Positions 21,399 through 32,094 of a stretch of 64,000 nucleotides of DNA are shown piece after piece. Source of the stretch: Phragmites australis (taxonomy: Eukaryota > Streptophyta > Magnoliopsida > Poales > Poaceae). A program made the translations under genes and the position numbers. The notes under the pieces are model-generated. The model made no database searches. It was given only the letters and a program-made list of their open reading frames with translations, and was not told the origin of the DNA. The stretch is from positions 12,283,501 to 12,347,500 of the forward strand of contig NC_084942.1 in the NCBI RefSeq assembly GCF_958298935.1, written 5' to 3'. The first letter of the stretch is position 1. Every line of letters starts with the position of its first letter.

Positions 21399-24300
21399 AT
21401 GTCGGATAGAACCCCAAGCCCCCGAAGAAACCAGAAGCACAGAAGATGGTCACAATAGAGGCCTCCACGGTACAAACGACGCTCGCAATAGAGGCCTCCT
21501 CGGTACAGAGGTCACTTGCAATAGAGGGCACCCTGGCACAAGATGGGACGGATGCAAACAGGAGGTCGGATAGGAGCCCAAGCCCTAACTAGCTGTCCTC
21601 CTCCGACAGCAGCGAAAGCTCAGGCTTGTATCACAGCCTGAGCCCTATTTCGTGCGATCAGGAGAGCCGACATCGAGAAAGTGACAATGAGTACGATCCC
21701 TTCGAAGAGGTATTTAGTTGAGTCAATGTATTTTATACTTCTTAAATGGAAGAATATTTTTTATTTATGTCAACTCTCCTTTTTTTTCTCTCTAGAGGGT
21801 GAGGGTGCAAAGATCGTCGCGTCAATCATCTGCGCCACAACCTTCCGCTCCCTCTGTGCCCAAAACTTCGAGTCCCTCTGGGGGTATGATGAAATGAAGA
21901 CGGGGCGAGCGAAGGAGAAACAAGTTGTTGTCTGACACTTATACAATAACCCAAGTCGGTGTTGAAGGGGAGCCTGTTGCACCTTGTGAGGCCTGCGCCA
22001 AATTTCACAACAGTTGTGGATTTTTTGTCAAGGAGTACATCCCAATCACTATAACTAATTGTCTGTTGCTGCCGGAAGAGACGAAGGAGTTCCTGTGGGC
22101 AACATTGTAGAGAACCATCCGACTCCCCTCAGGAACAGAGGAAGCCACCAAACAGAATGCATTGAAAACTATGAGAAAGAGCTTCCGGTGCTGGAAGAGT
22201 GAGCTAAATAAGGACTTCATGAAGAAGAACTTGGTACCCTTTAATAAATATAGAAAGATTATGCTAGACCAATGAGCGGAGTTTGTTAGGCAGAAGACCA
22301 CACCTGAGGCCATCAAACTGAGTGAATCTATTAAGCAGCTTGCGAAGAAGAACAAGTACCACCATCACCTAGGCTCGTCAGGATACACTCCCAAAATTCT
22401 GAATGGAGGAAACCCAACCCTTTGGAAAATTGTGACAAGCGAAGCAGGAACTGGGTCTACTCTCGGTCATAATGAACCGAGTTTGGGGACTTAGCCTTCA
22501 AAAGCCCTGAGACCATGGAAGTCACCCAAACCATTCAAGAGATTGCTAACGAAGGGTCTCTAGAGCCCGACAGGGAGAATGACCAGCTTACCAAGGCCCT
22601 GGGGAACAAGGAACACCCGAGTCGCACTCGAGACATCGGATCAAAAGTGGGCTAGAAGCATGGGTTCCCAGACGTCGTGGGCCAGTACAAGACTCATAAA
22701 AGATATAAGAAGACCCTAGAGGAAGAGATACAAGAACATGTTAAGGTCTAGTTTATGAAAATGTGGAATGAAAATGAGAAGGAAAGAGTAGCATTATTGA
22801 TGATAGAGCAACCAACCAGCCCAGGCTTTCGAAGCAGCATTGGTTCCACGCATGCCGATATCTTGAGATATCCTGTGGATGATATCACAGAGGCTACCCC
22901 TTGCATGCTACATGTTCCAGTTGGCAAGGGAGACTTCATTGTCGAGGCTGCCATGGGCCAGTCCATTCTAGACTGTGCATTTCACAATCAAGACATTCCG
23001 GCCGGTTACGCCAAGGTACTAGTCGAGTCAGTGCAGCCACTTTTCATGAAGTATAAGCTAGCATCAACACACCTGAGGGTATCGACATTCTCGATGAGGC
23101 TGTTGGCAACTTCATTTTATGGCCCAGATGGGATATCATCTTCAGCCATCAGAAGTCATAATCGTCAGCATCACGGTCGGCTCCGCACCCAGCATCTCTA
23201 CCTCAGGCACCTCCGCCCAGAGCCAAGCCTCTCCGCACCTAGCATCACTGCCTTAGGCACCTCCGCCCCAGAGCCAAGCCTCTCCAAGCCCAACATCTTT
23301 GCTTTAGGCACCTCCGCCCTAGAGCCAAGCCTCTCCACCTCAGGCACCTTCGCCCTAGAGCCAAGCCTCTCCACCTCAGGCACCTTTGCCCCAGAGCCAA
23401 GCCTCTCCACCTCAGGCACCTTCGCCCCTGCGCCCATTATCTCCGCCTTAGGCACCCTCACCCCCGCGCCCATTATCTCCGTCTCAGGCATCTTTGCATC
23501 GTGCTTCACCGTCTGTGACTCTGGCACCTCTGCCTCTAGCATTTGCAACTCCGGCATCTCCGCCTCTAGCGTCTGCACCTCCAAATCCTGCACCTAAGCA
23601 TCGGAGAGTCCCTATTATGGTTACCCTATATGAAAAGACTCTAACATCTCCGGTGAAGAGGTGGCTTCTGTCCTCCAAAGCAAAGGCATCATTCGCTCCG
23701 GAATCTCCAGCGAAGGGCAATCTCGCGAAAGAGACCGGCAAAACATTAAGTACCCATCAGTTGGATTTCTTGCCTACACAGGATGTTCCTGAGAAATATG
23801 ATAATGCCAAGCCATTTATGCCATTGTTTCAACTCCAAGAAGGTCCATGGGAGATGAGGAGATTCCACAAATGGTACATGAGGGTATGTCACACGGAGTT
23901 CTCCATAATCACTGCTTCTACCCCTGCTAACATTTTTCTAAGCGGAGACTCCTACCTCATGGTGGATTTTAAGGACATGCACACTTTGTTCCACCGCGAG
24001 AAACTAGACATCAATCTCATAAGCGTGTGGTGGCTATAAGTGTATACAATATATCCCTATATTCATATATCTACCAATATATGCTATGGAAGCTAATGAC
24101 TAGTGACTTGTTCTGTAGAATGCAATTTAACGCTGCGGAAAAGTTGAATGTACTGGTCGGATTCATTGATGTTCAAGGAATTTTTCAGCCCAACTTGGTC
24201 ATGAAGTTGAGGACACATGACCACCAGATTAACGGGAAGAGTACCAAGGAGAAAGCTAAGGTCATAAGACAAATGACCAAATCACGCAGGCTTGACATGT

Positions 24301-25153
24301 CAACCTGTGTAGGAAGGGCTATGCTAGAAATGCAAGACAAGGACTACATCATGGCTCCTTACAACTTTAAGTAAGTGTGATACGTCCAGAACCTAACATA
24401 AGTATTCAGTTTAATTGGTCGATCAAGAACCTAACATAAAGATTCATGTAGCGATCACTTTATTTATATAATGTTAATGCCGAAGTCGAGCAAACTCGTG
24501 GTCCTTGACTCAGCCGATCTCCCCCAAAAATCGTACCAAGATCTCATCGACGTTATACAGAGGTAAAAAAAATACCCATACATAAAATTCTTATAAATCA
24601 TTTATGAATTGATAATTACTTATTAGCATTCGAATAGGGCCAACAAGTGGTACGTAACGAAAGGTGAGATACACGATACGGCCAAGCTGGATGCGATGAC
24701 GATTCGTACACATTTTTCGGTAATTATACACCTATAATGCTTGTATCTCACTATTTATGATGAAGAGTTTTATTGAACTAATGAATACGTTGCATTTTTA
24801 TTTGAAGTGCTACAAGCAAGGTTTTGATACTATTCTTTGTGGATATTATGTTTGCCAGTTTTCTTAGGGTAAACGAGAGGTACACAACGAACCCCGATGA
24901 CGTAAGTTATCATTGTGCTTGCACATTCTTATTTGGTTCTGTTTCCATTGTCGGTAGTGTTTTAGCTCTTTAAGTTGTATTTTTATTTCAGGTACGAATG
25001 ATCGAACCTACCCACAGCTCTCTCAAAGACGAAGATATCCAAAATGTCCAACGTGACATGTGTCGGTTCATCACGCACGAAGTCATCCACAAGAGTGGCA
25101 GATTCTTCGATCTCGAAAGCAAATTGGCTAGCCATCCGAGACTTTGTGAGTAG
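21399..25153 (+). pseudogene. Second gene of the outer CACTA with Ulp1-like C terminus
   Basis: A probable start at 21399 (MSDRTPSPRRNQKH) leads through a Ser/acidic stretch ending EYDPFEE. A GT donor at 21710 and CTAG acceptor before 21796 join it to RVRVQRSSRQSS. Next comes a basic region, TYTITQVGVEGEPVAP and LPEETKEFLWATL. The segment from 22755 has CMLHVPVGKGDF and IPAGYAKVLVESV, then a frameshift near 23060. A Pro/Gln/Ala-rich repeat (about 23190-23600) precedes KHRRVPIMVTLYEK and FHKWYMRVCHTE. Further exons (24119-24374, 24465-24563 with SSKLVVLDSADLPQKSYQDL, 24809-24862 with QGFDTILCGYYVCQF, 24991-25153) build a Ulp1-like C48 peptidase with the nucleophile Cys box. Several in-frame stops show decay. 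Family role: presumed accessory or SUMO-protease-like protein, not demonstrated. Confidence 0.82.
23190..23480 (+). repeat. 36-bp minisatellite inside the outer CACTA second gene
   Basis: Seven or so copies of a unit containing GAGCCAAGCCTCTCCACCTC and AGGCACCT stand head to tail. In the coding frame they give Gln-Ser-Gln-Ala-Ser-Pro-Pro-Gln-Ala-Pro repeats. The nested element has a different Pro-rich array (REPTPPPPKS) at the same place in its gene. Confidence 0.85.
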
Positions 25154-25374
25154 GAGATAAAAGAATACTTGTGTTGAATATTTAGCTTGTGATGTAAAAA
25201 TATTGTACTTGTGAATAATTTTGTATTTGTGTTAAATATTATACTTGTATTAATTCAATGCTGTTGAAATCTGTGATTTGGAATCTGTCTTGAAAATGTG
25301 TTGAAATCTGAAGAGAATAAAATATATGCTCTTTATTATTTTTGGAATGAAATATATACTGCAGGCGGGTCCTT

Positions 25375-25690
25375 ATGTCGCTCGTCTATGGAAATCTACC
25401 TATCTACAGACGGTTACTGCCTGTGAAAAACTATTTAGACAGGCGGTTCACTTAAGAAACCACATGTAGATAATCGATTTACACATACGGTTACTTAAGA
25501 GAACCGCAACCGTCTGTGGAAATCTACCTATCTACAGGCGGGTTCTTAAGTGAACCGCCTGTGATAATAGGTTTTCACAGACGGTCTCTTTTACGTCTGT
25601 AAAAATTGTCCATTTTCACAGGCCTTCGATCACAGGTGGGTTGGCTAAATCTCTGTGGAAATAGGTTATGACCCGCCTCTAAAAATAGTT
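25375..25690. repeat. 3' subterminal repeats of the outer CACTA
   Basis: Copies of ACAGGCGGTTCACTTAAG and ACAGACGGTTAC in both orientations lead up to the right terminus. They match the array at 12040-12300. Confidence 0.85.
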
Positions 25691-25705
25691 TTTGTAGTAG
25701 TGATT

Positions 25706-26730
25706 TCCACCTGAGGTGGAGAAAGAATTTGATGATTCAATGCAAATGCTCCTGGTTCTAATTTCAAAATTTTGAAATATGAACTTTAAAATATGAAATG
25801 CCATGAATCTAAATGTTGAATTAAAAGTTTCATTCGAATTCCAAACATTCAAATTTCAAAATCAACTCTTGGATGGAAAACCACATGGGTACTCTCTTTT
25901 TTTTCTTTTCTTATCAACCTTTTCTGCTAAGTTTTTTGGATGTCTTTTTTAACAGGATATGTCCAAGGGGAGTATTGCCGAAACATTTTAACTTTTTTTG
26001 TGTTGAAATATATGTGCAACAAAAATTACCGCAACCACACTGTATTTCAGGGTAATGATACTAGACCCTAAACATAGCCCAGTCACACCAGGTAAGTTAC
26101 CAGGTCCAACTTAGCCTCGCCATAGTGGGGAGTAGGGCTAGGGTTGGGCTGTGCATGGTGGTGTCTTTTCTTTTGTTAAAATTCTCCCAGCGGAGGTTAA
26201 CCAGAGTTTTCCAATTTGTATTTTAGCTTTTTTTCACCGAATTCCAAGCAGTTCCTGCAAAGCATTTTTTGTAAGCAAAGCAAACTCCGAAATCTCGTTA
26301 GAACTAGTGTCAACAAATCACAATATTGGTACTCTTATCATTTTTTTTCTTGAGACAATTCCTTGTGTACCATCAAATAATAACGAAATTTTCAATTTGC
26401 CCTGAAAAATTGATGATCTCTCTTGTGCCACTGATTTTATTTTTCGTATCCCTACATGCCATTTCCTTCACCTCCTCTACCCAAACATCAAGTTTGACTT
26501 CAGTATGTTGTCAGATTTTTTCATTACTGACCAAATTGCCCTTTGCTTCTCCCTTCCCCTTCGTTGTGCTGCAGTGCTCGTTTTGATTAGATTTTAGACA
26601 ACACTGTACTCTAAACCTCCGGGGTTCTTCCTCCTCTAAGACGGACCTGTGCTACTCTCCGAATACTTCCAAAATCTATCCAATCTATCTCCCCAAACTC
26701 TCCTGAGTTGCTCTAGAGATTCTAGGAACA
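25706..26730 (+). other. Region ahead of a gypsy gag; 3' part probably an LTR
   Basis: The first 350 bases are AT-rich with nothing recognised. The later part ends in GGAACA at 26725-26730 and is followed within a few bases by CTAGTATTAGAGCC, which resembles a tRNA-Met primer site. This suggests that the LTR of the following gag-bearing element ends at 26730. The LTR start was not found. Confidence 0.45.
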
Positions 26731-27560
26731 TGATAACTAGTATTAGAGCCGCTTCGATCCGGGCAGATCCGCCAGACTACCTTATTCGCCCCCAGTACCA
26801 TACGCGGGAGCTGAGGAAGGTGGTAGAGATGGAACAACAGGTGGCCGAGATCGCACAAGCGCTGGCGGAGTTGAAGACCTCCAACTCAGTGATCCTCAAG
26901 TCGGTGGAAGCGATAGGCTCTGCGGTGAAGATTCTCACCGGCTAGAAGCCGCAGATGGAGGCGGTGGTGAGCGATCTGCGCGGCAAGGTGAAGGACTTGC
27001 GCATCCAGAGTCAACAGATCGAGGACGCGGAAAGAAGAGAGACGTCGCCGGACACCCGCCCTCCACTGCTGCAGTTGCCCCCGAAACTTGGCTGATGCTT
27101 CACACCGGGGGAGGGATTTTGGGGATTTTTTTCCCACATCTGCCTCTGATCAAGGGTATGACCACATTTTGCCCATACGAGTTGGTAGACAGATCATGTG
27201 GGGGGTGGGGGGGTGGATCACCATGCCTCGCTACCCCGTATGGATTTCCCACCGTTCGACGGGGAGAGTCCTAAGGCTTGGAAATTGAAATGTGAGTCGT
27301 ATTTTAGGGTCTTTAGGATTCAACCGGAGTTGTGGGTGAGCATAGCCACCATTCACTTTAGCGGGAATGGCTCACTGTGGCTGCAATCCACATAGTTCAT
27401 GATCCATCTGCCTATTTGGGAGTAATTCACCATGACTGTAATAGAGAGGTTTGGGCGTAATGAGTTCCAATCGATCTTCCGTCAGTTCTCCCATCTTCGC
27501 CAAACCATTGGTGTGGCAGATTACGCTGTACAATTTGATGCCTTGATCCATAGCCTGTTA
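26731..27560 (+). pseudogene. Ty3/gypsy gag, truncated and broken
   Basis: From 26731 the translation gives a coiled-coil-like N terminus (VVEMEQQVAEIAQALAELK, then KVKDLRIQSQQIEDAE), a Pro-rich linker and then the capsid: MDFPPFDGESPKAWKLKCE, YFRVF, WVSIATIHFSGNGSLWLQS, ERFGRNEFQSIFRQFSHLRQ, and ADYAVQFDALIHSLLAH. This order and wording are those of gypsy gag of the chromovirus type. Stops (about 26943, 27094, 27391, 27424) and frameshifts disrupt it. It ends abruptly near 27560, where non-coding LTR-like sequence begins. There is no zinc knuckle or pol. Confidence 0.85.
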
Positions 27561-30140
27561 GCACATCTTGCTTGTTGCTTGTTTGATTGCTTTTGTGAGC
27601 TTATATACGTATATATGAGAGTATATATATGATGTATATGTATAAATACATACAAGTATATACAATAGAATACTTAGAAAAAGGAAGAAGAGAAATAGAA
27701 AAGGAATAAGAAAAAGGAGGAGCGCAGGCCGAAACTCTCAAACTAGCCCATTTCCTCACCCCCTCTCTTTTGGCCCATTCGGCGAAGCTAGCCCCCTCCT
27801 CTCCTCTCTCTCTCTTCGCTTTCTCTCCGCTCGGGCCAAGCCAGCCGGCCCAGCTCTCCTCCCTCCCTCTCTCTCACTATCGACCAGTCCCACCTATCCT
27901 CTTTGCTCCTTTCTCTCTGTTTTCGTCCGGCAACAGGCGTAACCGAGACGACCACACGAAGGAGACGTTGTGTTCTGTCTGTAACCGAGCCCATTTGAAT
28001 CACGAGATAGATCTAGGACCTCCGCCGCTACCACTTTTTGAATTGGATTCAATTACGAGACCTCAAGCCCTCCCATGTATATATATATGTAGCCCTGGAG
28101 CCTTCCCAGAGCATCACACATCTTTTGCACACATATATGTAGCTCGAGCACACTTGTGTATATATATGTAGCTCGAGCGCACATAAAACCCCATCCCTGA
28201 CAAGAATCGAGAGCCACCACTGCCATTAATAGCCACCAGCCTCACTAAGCTATTGCCAACGTCAACGCAGTCCCCAAGACGTGTTCACCGTAAGCACGTG
28301 GTGCTTTTCTGCTGCTCGTTGGAGAGATCAAAGCATGGGGATGAGGTTCCGACTAATCGCCGTCACGGGAAAAAGGTCACCGTTGCTGGAGATGACATCG
28401 AGACCAAGTCGAGTAAGGTGAGTCGTTCGATCTTTGTTCTACGATCACAGCTAGAAGTTGACGTTCCCCTTCGATCCATTAGATCTGAGTCGTCTGCTCA
28501 GAGATGGATGATTGAGATTTAATGAAGCTAACGGCGCCGTTGACGGCCGTTACTGTCGTCGTCAACCACGTTAGTCGATTGGCTGATGTGTCATGCCACC
28601 TCAGCATTGGATGCTTTGTCAACAAGCTCAGTTAGCATTCTTTTTTATTTCTTTTTACTATTTGATGATGTCATGATTGATATATATTGCGCAATAATTA
28701 GTTTTTTTTTAGTCCAAATTAATTCTAGAAAATAGAAATAATTTGGAAAATAATTTTAATAATTTTTAATAGTTTTAAATAGTTTTATTTAATTCTATTT
28801 AATGTTTTATATAGTTTTATAATTCAGATGAATGCTAGAAAATTCCAAAAAAAATTTAGAAAAATCTAGAAAAATATCAGAAAATCCCAAAAAATGATAA
28901 ATCACTCCAAAAAAATTTAGAAAATTCATAGAAACATAATTTAACCTGTAGATAATATTTTTAGTCCTATTCTAATTTTTTGAAAGCCGTAACTTGTTAA
29001 CCGTAGCACTGATTATACCCGTTCTTCCGCTGGATTGTCCATATATGTGTGATCTTGTGTGTGTTGATGTTTGTTGTGTGGTATTTAGTTCTTTTTGGAT
29101 CTTGGTGTTTATGTGTCCCTTTTTCACGTTTGTTTATGAGTGAATGATAATGTTTTGGAGGAGCTAGAAGGACCGCAGAATCTAGACTTTGAAGACACAA
29201 CTGAGTATAATGAAAGCAAGTTGTGTTTTTGAACATATTTATACTAGTTTTAAAAATATTTTGTTTTACAAACATGCATACTAATAACTTGTATGGAATC
29301 GCAAGAGTTATGCGTTCCCTAGTTTCCCTTATCATCCTTGTCACCATGGTATGGTTTTTGTTATGGAAGGGTATATGATGCTTAGCCTTGTTTTGGGATG
29401 GTGATCATGATAACTACTCTACAAAACTTGATAATGGTCCTATGCAATAATGATAAAAGATGATGGTATAATTTTTGGTAGCATAATGGTATAGGGATTT
29501 GAGCAATGGTTTGATGAGACTGGTACAAGTTGTACAGTTGGGATATGGTAGGTTTGCTCAAATCTAAGGACTGGTTCGTGGAGTGATCTTTTTGTGTAAA
29601 CAGTACAACCACAAACCTAGTATGGGATGGGTCTAGACAATTAATTTGCATACTCTTAGTATTGTGTAGACCATCTGGTTGTGTGGAATAGAAGGGTGTA
29701 CTTCTAGGGTGTTCCATTGGTGCAATAGGGGGCTTCCATTGATGATGTGCATTTACGTGGCGGTAAAACCTTAATGGGTATGTATGTGTTGTGAGGGGAA
29801 TTGTAAAAGTTTTGTAGTGGTCAACTCGGTGCACACTTCAGAAGTGTGTAAGGTACTAATGGGTACCAGCAACTTGGTTGAGGTTTTGGAAGGTTGGTTA
29901 ACTCAAGATGGTTTGAATCTTAAGGTGGTTTTACTTTTACAGTTATTTACTTAATTATTACTGCTTTTTAAATAGTTTTACATAAATGTTGTTTTATGCA
30001 AAGATCTATATTGTGATATTGTTGTCAAGCCTTTATATGCATATTATTTTATTACAACTTGCTGAGTACGACATGTGCTCACAATGAATGAACAACGATG
30101 CAAAAAAATCACCAAGATTTCTTCAACGTCAAGACAACAG
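27561..30140 (+). repeat. Tekay/Del-type LTR sequence, plus orientation (limits approximate)
   Basis: A long non-coding block has features of chromovirus LTRs. It holds a pyrimidine-rich leader-like zone (27770-27930), ATATATATGTAG motifs (28078-28165), a very AT-rich stretch (28660-28960), and near the end TTGCTGAGTACGACATGTGCTCAC, the counterpart of the TTGCTGAGTACT motif in the LTR at 59736-62785. It cuts the gag at its left side. Neither boundary nor a target duplication could be fixed. Open frames inside it (for example 29382-29834 minus) have no known motif. Confidence 0.5.
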
Positions 30141-30915
30141 GATGATGGTTTTTTAATTGCTCGGGTTTTTGGCAACGATTCAAACTAATTTTTCCAAATT
30201 ATCGCTTATTCGCAAGAACTTTGAGATAAGAATGAGAGGAGGAAACAAGAGAACAAATGGTGTTGCTGGTGTGCAATGGAAGGGCAGAGTGATCCTTTAT
30301 TTATAGGTGAAAATAGTGATTTTTGGAAAAAAATTTGAATTTTTTGGAGCTCAAACGGTCACAAAACAGCTATAAAATTCAAAATACCAGGTTAACGGGT
30401 TAAACGGGCCATTCCAGAACCGTTTAACCCCCACGTGTCGTCCGTGCCCTTGCGTGCCCCCGCGTGCCGAGCCCACGCACAACGGCTACAACAGGCCCAG
30501 GCGTGCCCGCTAGGCCATGCAGCCGCGTGCCGCCTAGGCTGTGCTGCTGGGTTGCTGCGTGGTCGCCGCGTGCCATGCCACGCCGGGTCGGCCTTGCCTC
30601 CTGGGCCGCCACGTGCCACGCCAGGCTGGCTGCGTCTCTTGGGTCGCCACGTGTCTAGGCCAGTTCGGGCCACGCTAGTGCCTGCCCGGGTTGGGCCATG
30701 CCCGTGGCGGCTCAAAAAATACGGGCCAGGCTGTGTCGGCCCATCGTGCCACACGCTCGACCCAGGCACGGCCCGTCGTGCCACATGCTCGGCCCAGGCA
30801 TAGCCCGAGGCCTCATGCCGTGCCAGCCCGGCCCATCTAGCCTCGGGCTAGGCCGTGCTTGGGCCGTGCCTACAGTGTGGTGCTTCGGGTCAGCCCATTA
30901 GGCACGACCCAATTG
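30141..30915. other. AT-rich then extremely GC-rich stretch, probable hAT-type transposon end
   Basis: From about 30420 to 30905 the sequence is over two thirds G+C with many copies of GGCACGG, GGCCCA and GCCGTGCC in both orientations. This resembles the GC-rich subterminal zones of non-autonomous grass hAT elements. Overlapping long frames on both strands are a side effect of the composition. No terminal inverted repeat or 8-bp duplication was identified, so the class is a guess. Confidence 0.4.
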
Positions 30916-30924
30916 AATATCTTT

Positions 30925-31027
30925 ACAATCCGCTCAAGATGAGCTTCTACAATCCACTCAAGATGAGCTTCTACAATCCACTCAAGATGAGCTTCTACAA
31001 TCCACTCAAGATGAGCTTCTACAATCC
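30925..31027. repeat. 24-bp tandem repeat, about 4.3 copies
   Basis: The unit CAATCCACTCAAGATGAGCT plus TCTA is repeated almost perfectly; only the first copy differs, with CCG for CCA. The period is divisible by three and two of the three plus frames are open, one giving the octapeptide Gln-Ser-Thr-Gln-Asp-Glu-Leu-Leu. No longer frame continues on either side. Confidence 0.95.
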
Positions 31028-31590
31028 ATAATCCAAAATCCAGGGAAAAAACAAATAGGGCCCTAGTGCGCTATTGACACACAGCCCCACAACACTACAG
31101 AGGATCTCAGTGCCTGAACCGATCTTATCCTCTCTCCCACCATGTGAAACAAACTTATCCTCTCTCTCCCACCACATGAATCAACCTTATCTCTTTCCAT
31201 CTCCTACCTCCTGAGAGGTCTCTCTCTCACCACCGCCTCCTCATGAGACCCCCTAGATCTAGCATGCGGTGGCGGAGGAAGGGGGATGGATGGGCCCAAG
31301 TAGTCGCAGCTACGGGTGCGGCTCCACGTGACAGCGCTGACTGCTCCAGCACGGGGGGTGCGGGTGAGGGCGGCACTGGGGGGACTAAAACGGCGACTGG
31401 AGGCCCCCATCCTCAACTACACGGCTAAGCTGCAGTGCTTCAAGATCAGGGGCCACCAGTTTGCCACACCGATCCGTGGTGTCCCCGTGGCAAGCCACCA
31501 TTTTCTACCATGGTGATATAACATCGATATGGCAATGATTTCTCGATGCTCAATAACTATGGGTAACATTGAAGTTCTTGCACATTGCCT
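31028..31590 (+). other. Low-information interval with pyrimidine-rich part
   Basis: CTCTCTCCCACC repeats occur at 31125-31220. Further on, a frame reads LQCFKIRGHQFATPIRG near 31428-31480, which may be a degraded copia gag start, judged from position just before the gag remnant. Nothing firm. Confidence 0.35.
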
Positions 31591-31920
31591 CCACCTTAGA
31601 GCAATTTGCGGACTTTAACAAGAAGTCGATCGAGGAGTTGCTTGGCTGCCTCAAGGCGCACGAGGGTCAACATGTGCTAGCTACTAACCCGCAATGAATG
31701 GGAGGCTAGATTGGAGAAGAAAGGAGGCTATGGAGAAAAAAAGCATAAGGACAAAACCAAGAAGACATGCTAAAATTGTCAAGAGCTCAGACACTTTGCA
31801 TATGAGTGTCCTGTGAAAAGAAAGGATGAGAAGGTGCTACTTTGTGGAGCTCAAGATGAGCCACGTCTAGAAGGTGCTACTTTGTGGAGCTGAAGATGAG
31901 CCATGTCTTCTGCAAAGGTA
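31591..31920 (+). pseudogene. Ty1/copia gag remnant with zinc knuckle
   Basis: In shifting frames the sequence gives KKSIEELLGCLKAHEG, a typical late-gag copia helix, then a Lys-rich stretch and a CCHC knuckle at about 31769-31812 (Cys, a stop, Asn-Cys, Gln-Glu-Leu-Arg-His, Phe-Ala-Tyr-Glu-Cys). Spacing C-x2-C-x4-H-x4-C is kept, with a TAA-type stop inside. A 37-base piece (GAAGGTGCTACTTTGTGGAG and following) is duplicated at 31829-31901. Protease and pol do not follow. Confidence 0.75.
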
Positions 31921-32094
31921 ACTGAGTTGGGGCAAGTCAAATTAGGGAGGAATTTGATAGATAGAAATCTTGATAAAGTTGTATTTGCATGGTTATTTCG
32001 TTAATGTGCATGTAGTGAACATTTTGTATAGGGCTTTGCGTATGTTAGTAGTGTGTGGCACCGTAAGAAGCACACGATAGTACATGTGACATGT
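31921..32094 (+). other. Possible copia polypurine tract and LTR start, interrupted
   Basis: ATTAGGGAGGAATT followed by TGATAG looks like a polypurine tract next to an LTR start. The next 140 bases would be the beginning of a copia LTR. The gypsy LTR begins near 32095, so the copia LTR may have been split, with its rest at 39567-40000. This is inference. Confidence 0.3.

Larger units (their letters stand above)
11995..25702 (+). mobile_element. CACTA (En/Spm) DNA transposon, 13.7 kb, hosting a nested CACTA
   Basis: The left end reads CACTACTACAAAAGCTATTT and the reverse complement of the right end reads CACTACTACAAAAACTATTT, a terminal inverted repeat with one mismatch in 20. A 3-bp target duplication, ATT at 11992-11994 and ATT at 25703-25705, flanks it, as CACTA elements make. 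Subterminal copies of a CACAGGCGGTT motif occur at both ends in both orientations. Inside are a TNP2-type transposase (12898-14924) and a second, intron-containing gene with a Ulp1-like end (21399-25153). Without the nested 4.77-kb element it would be about 8.9 kb, a normal autonomous size. Both genes are now broken. Confidence 0.95.

Noticed and set aside
23198..23593. 131-residue minus-strand frame with periodic Glu-Val-Pro repeats
   Set aside because: It is the complement of the 36-bp minisatellite in the CACTA second gene; the plus strand has the family homology.
29382..29834. 150-residue minus-strand frame
   Set aside because: It lies inside LTR-like non-coding sequence, without start context, motif or neighbour support.
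30392..30803. Long overlapping frames on both strands (130 and 122 residues)
   Set aside because: They lie in a stretch of very high G+C where stops are rare by chance; peptides are Ala/Arg/Pro/Gly-rich with no domain.
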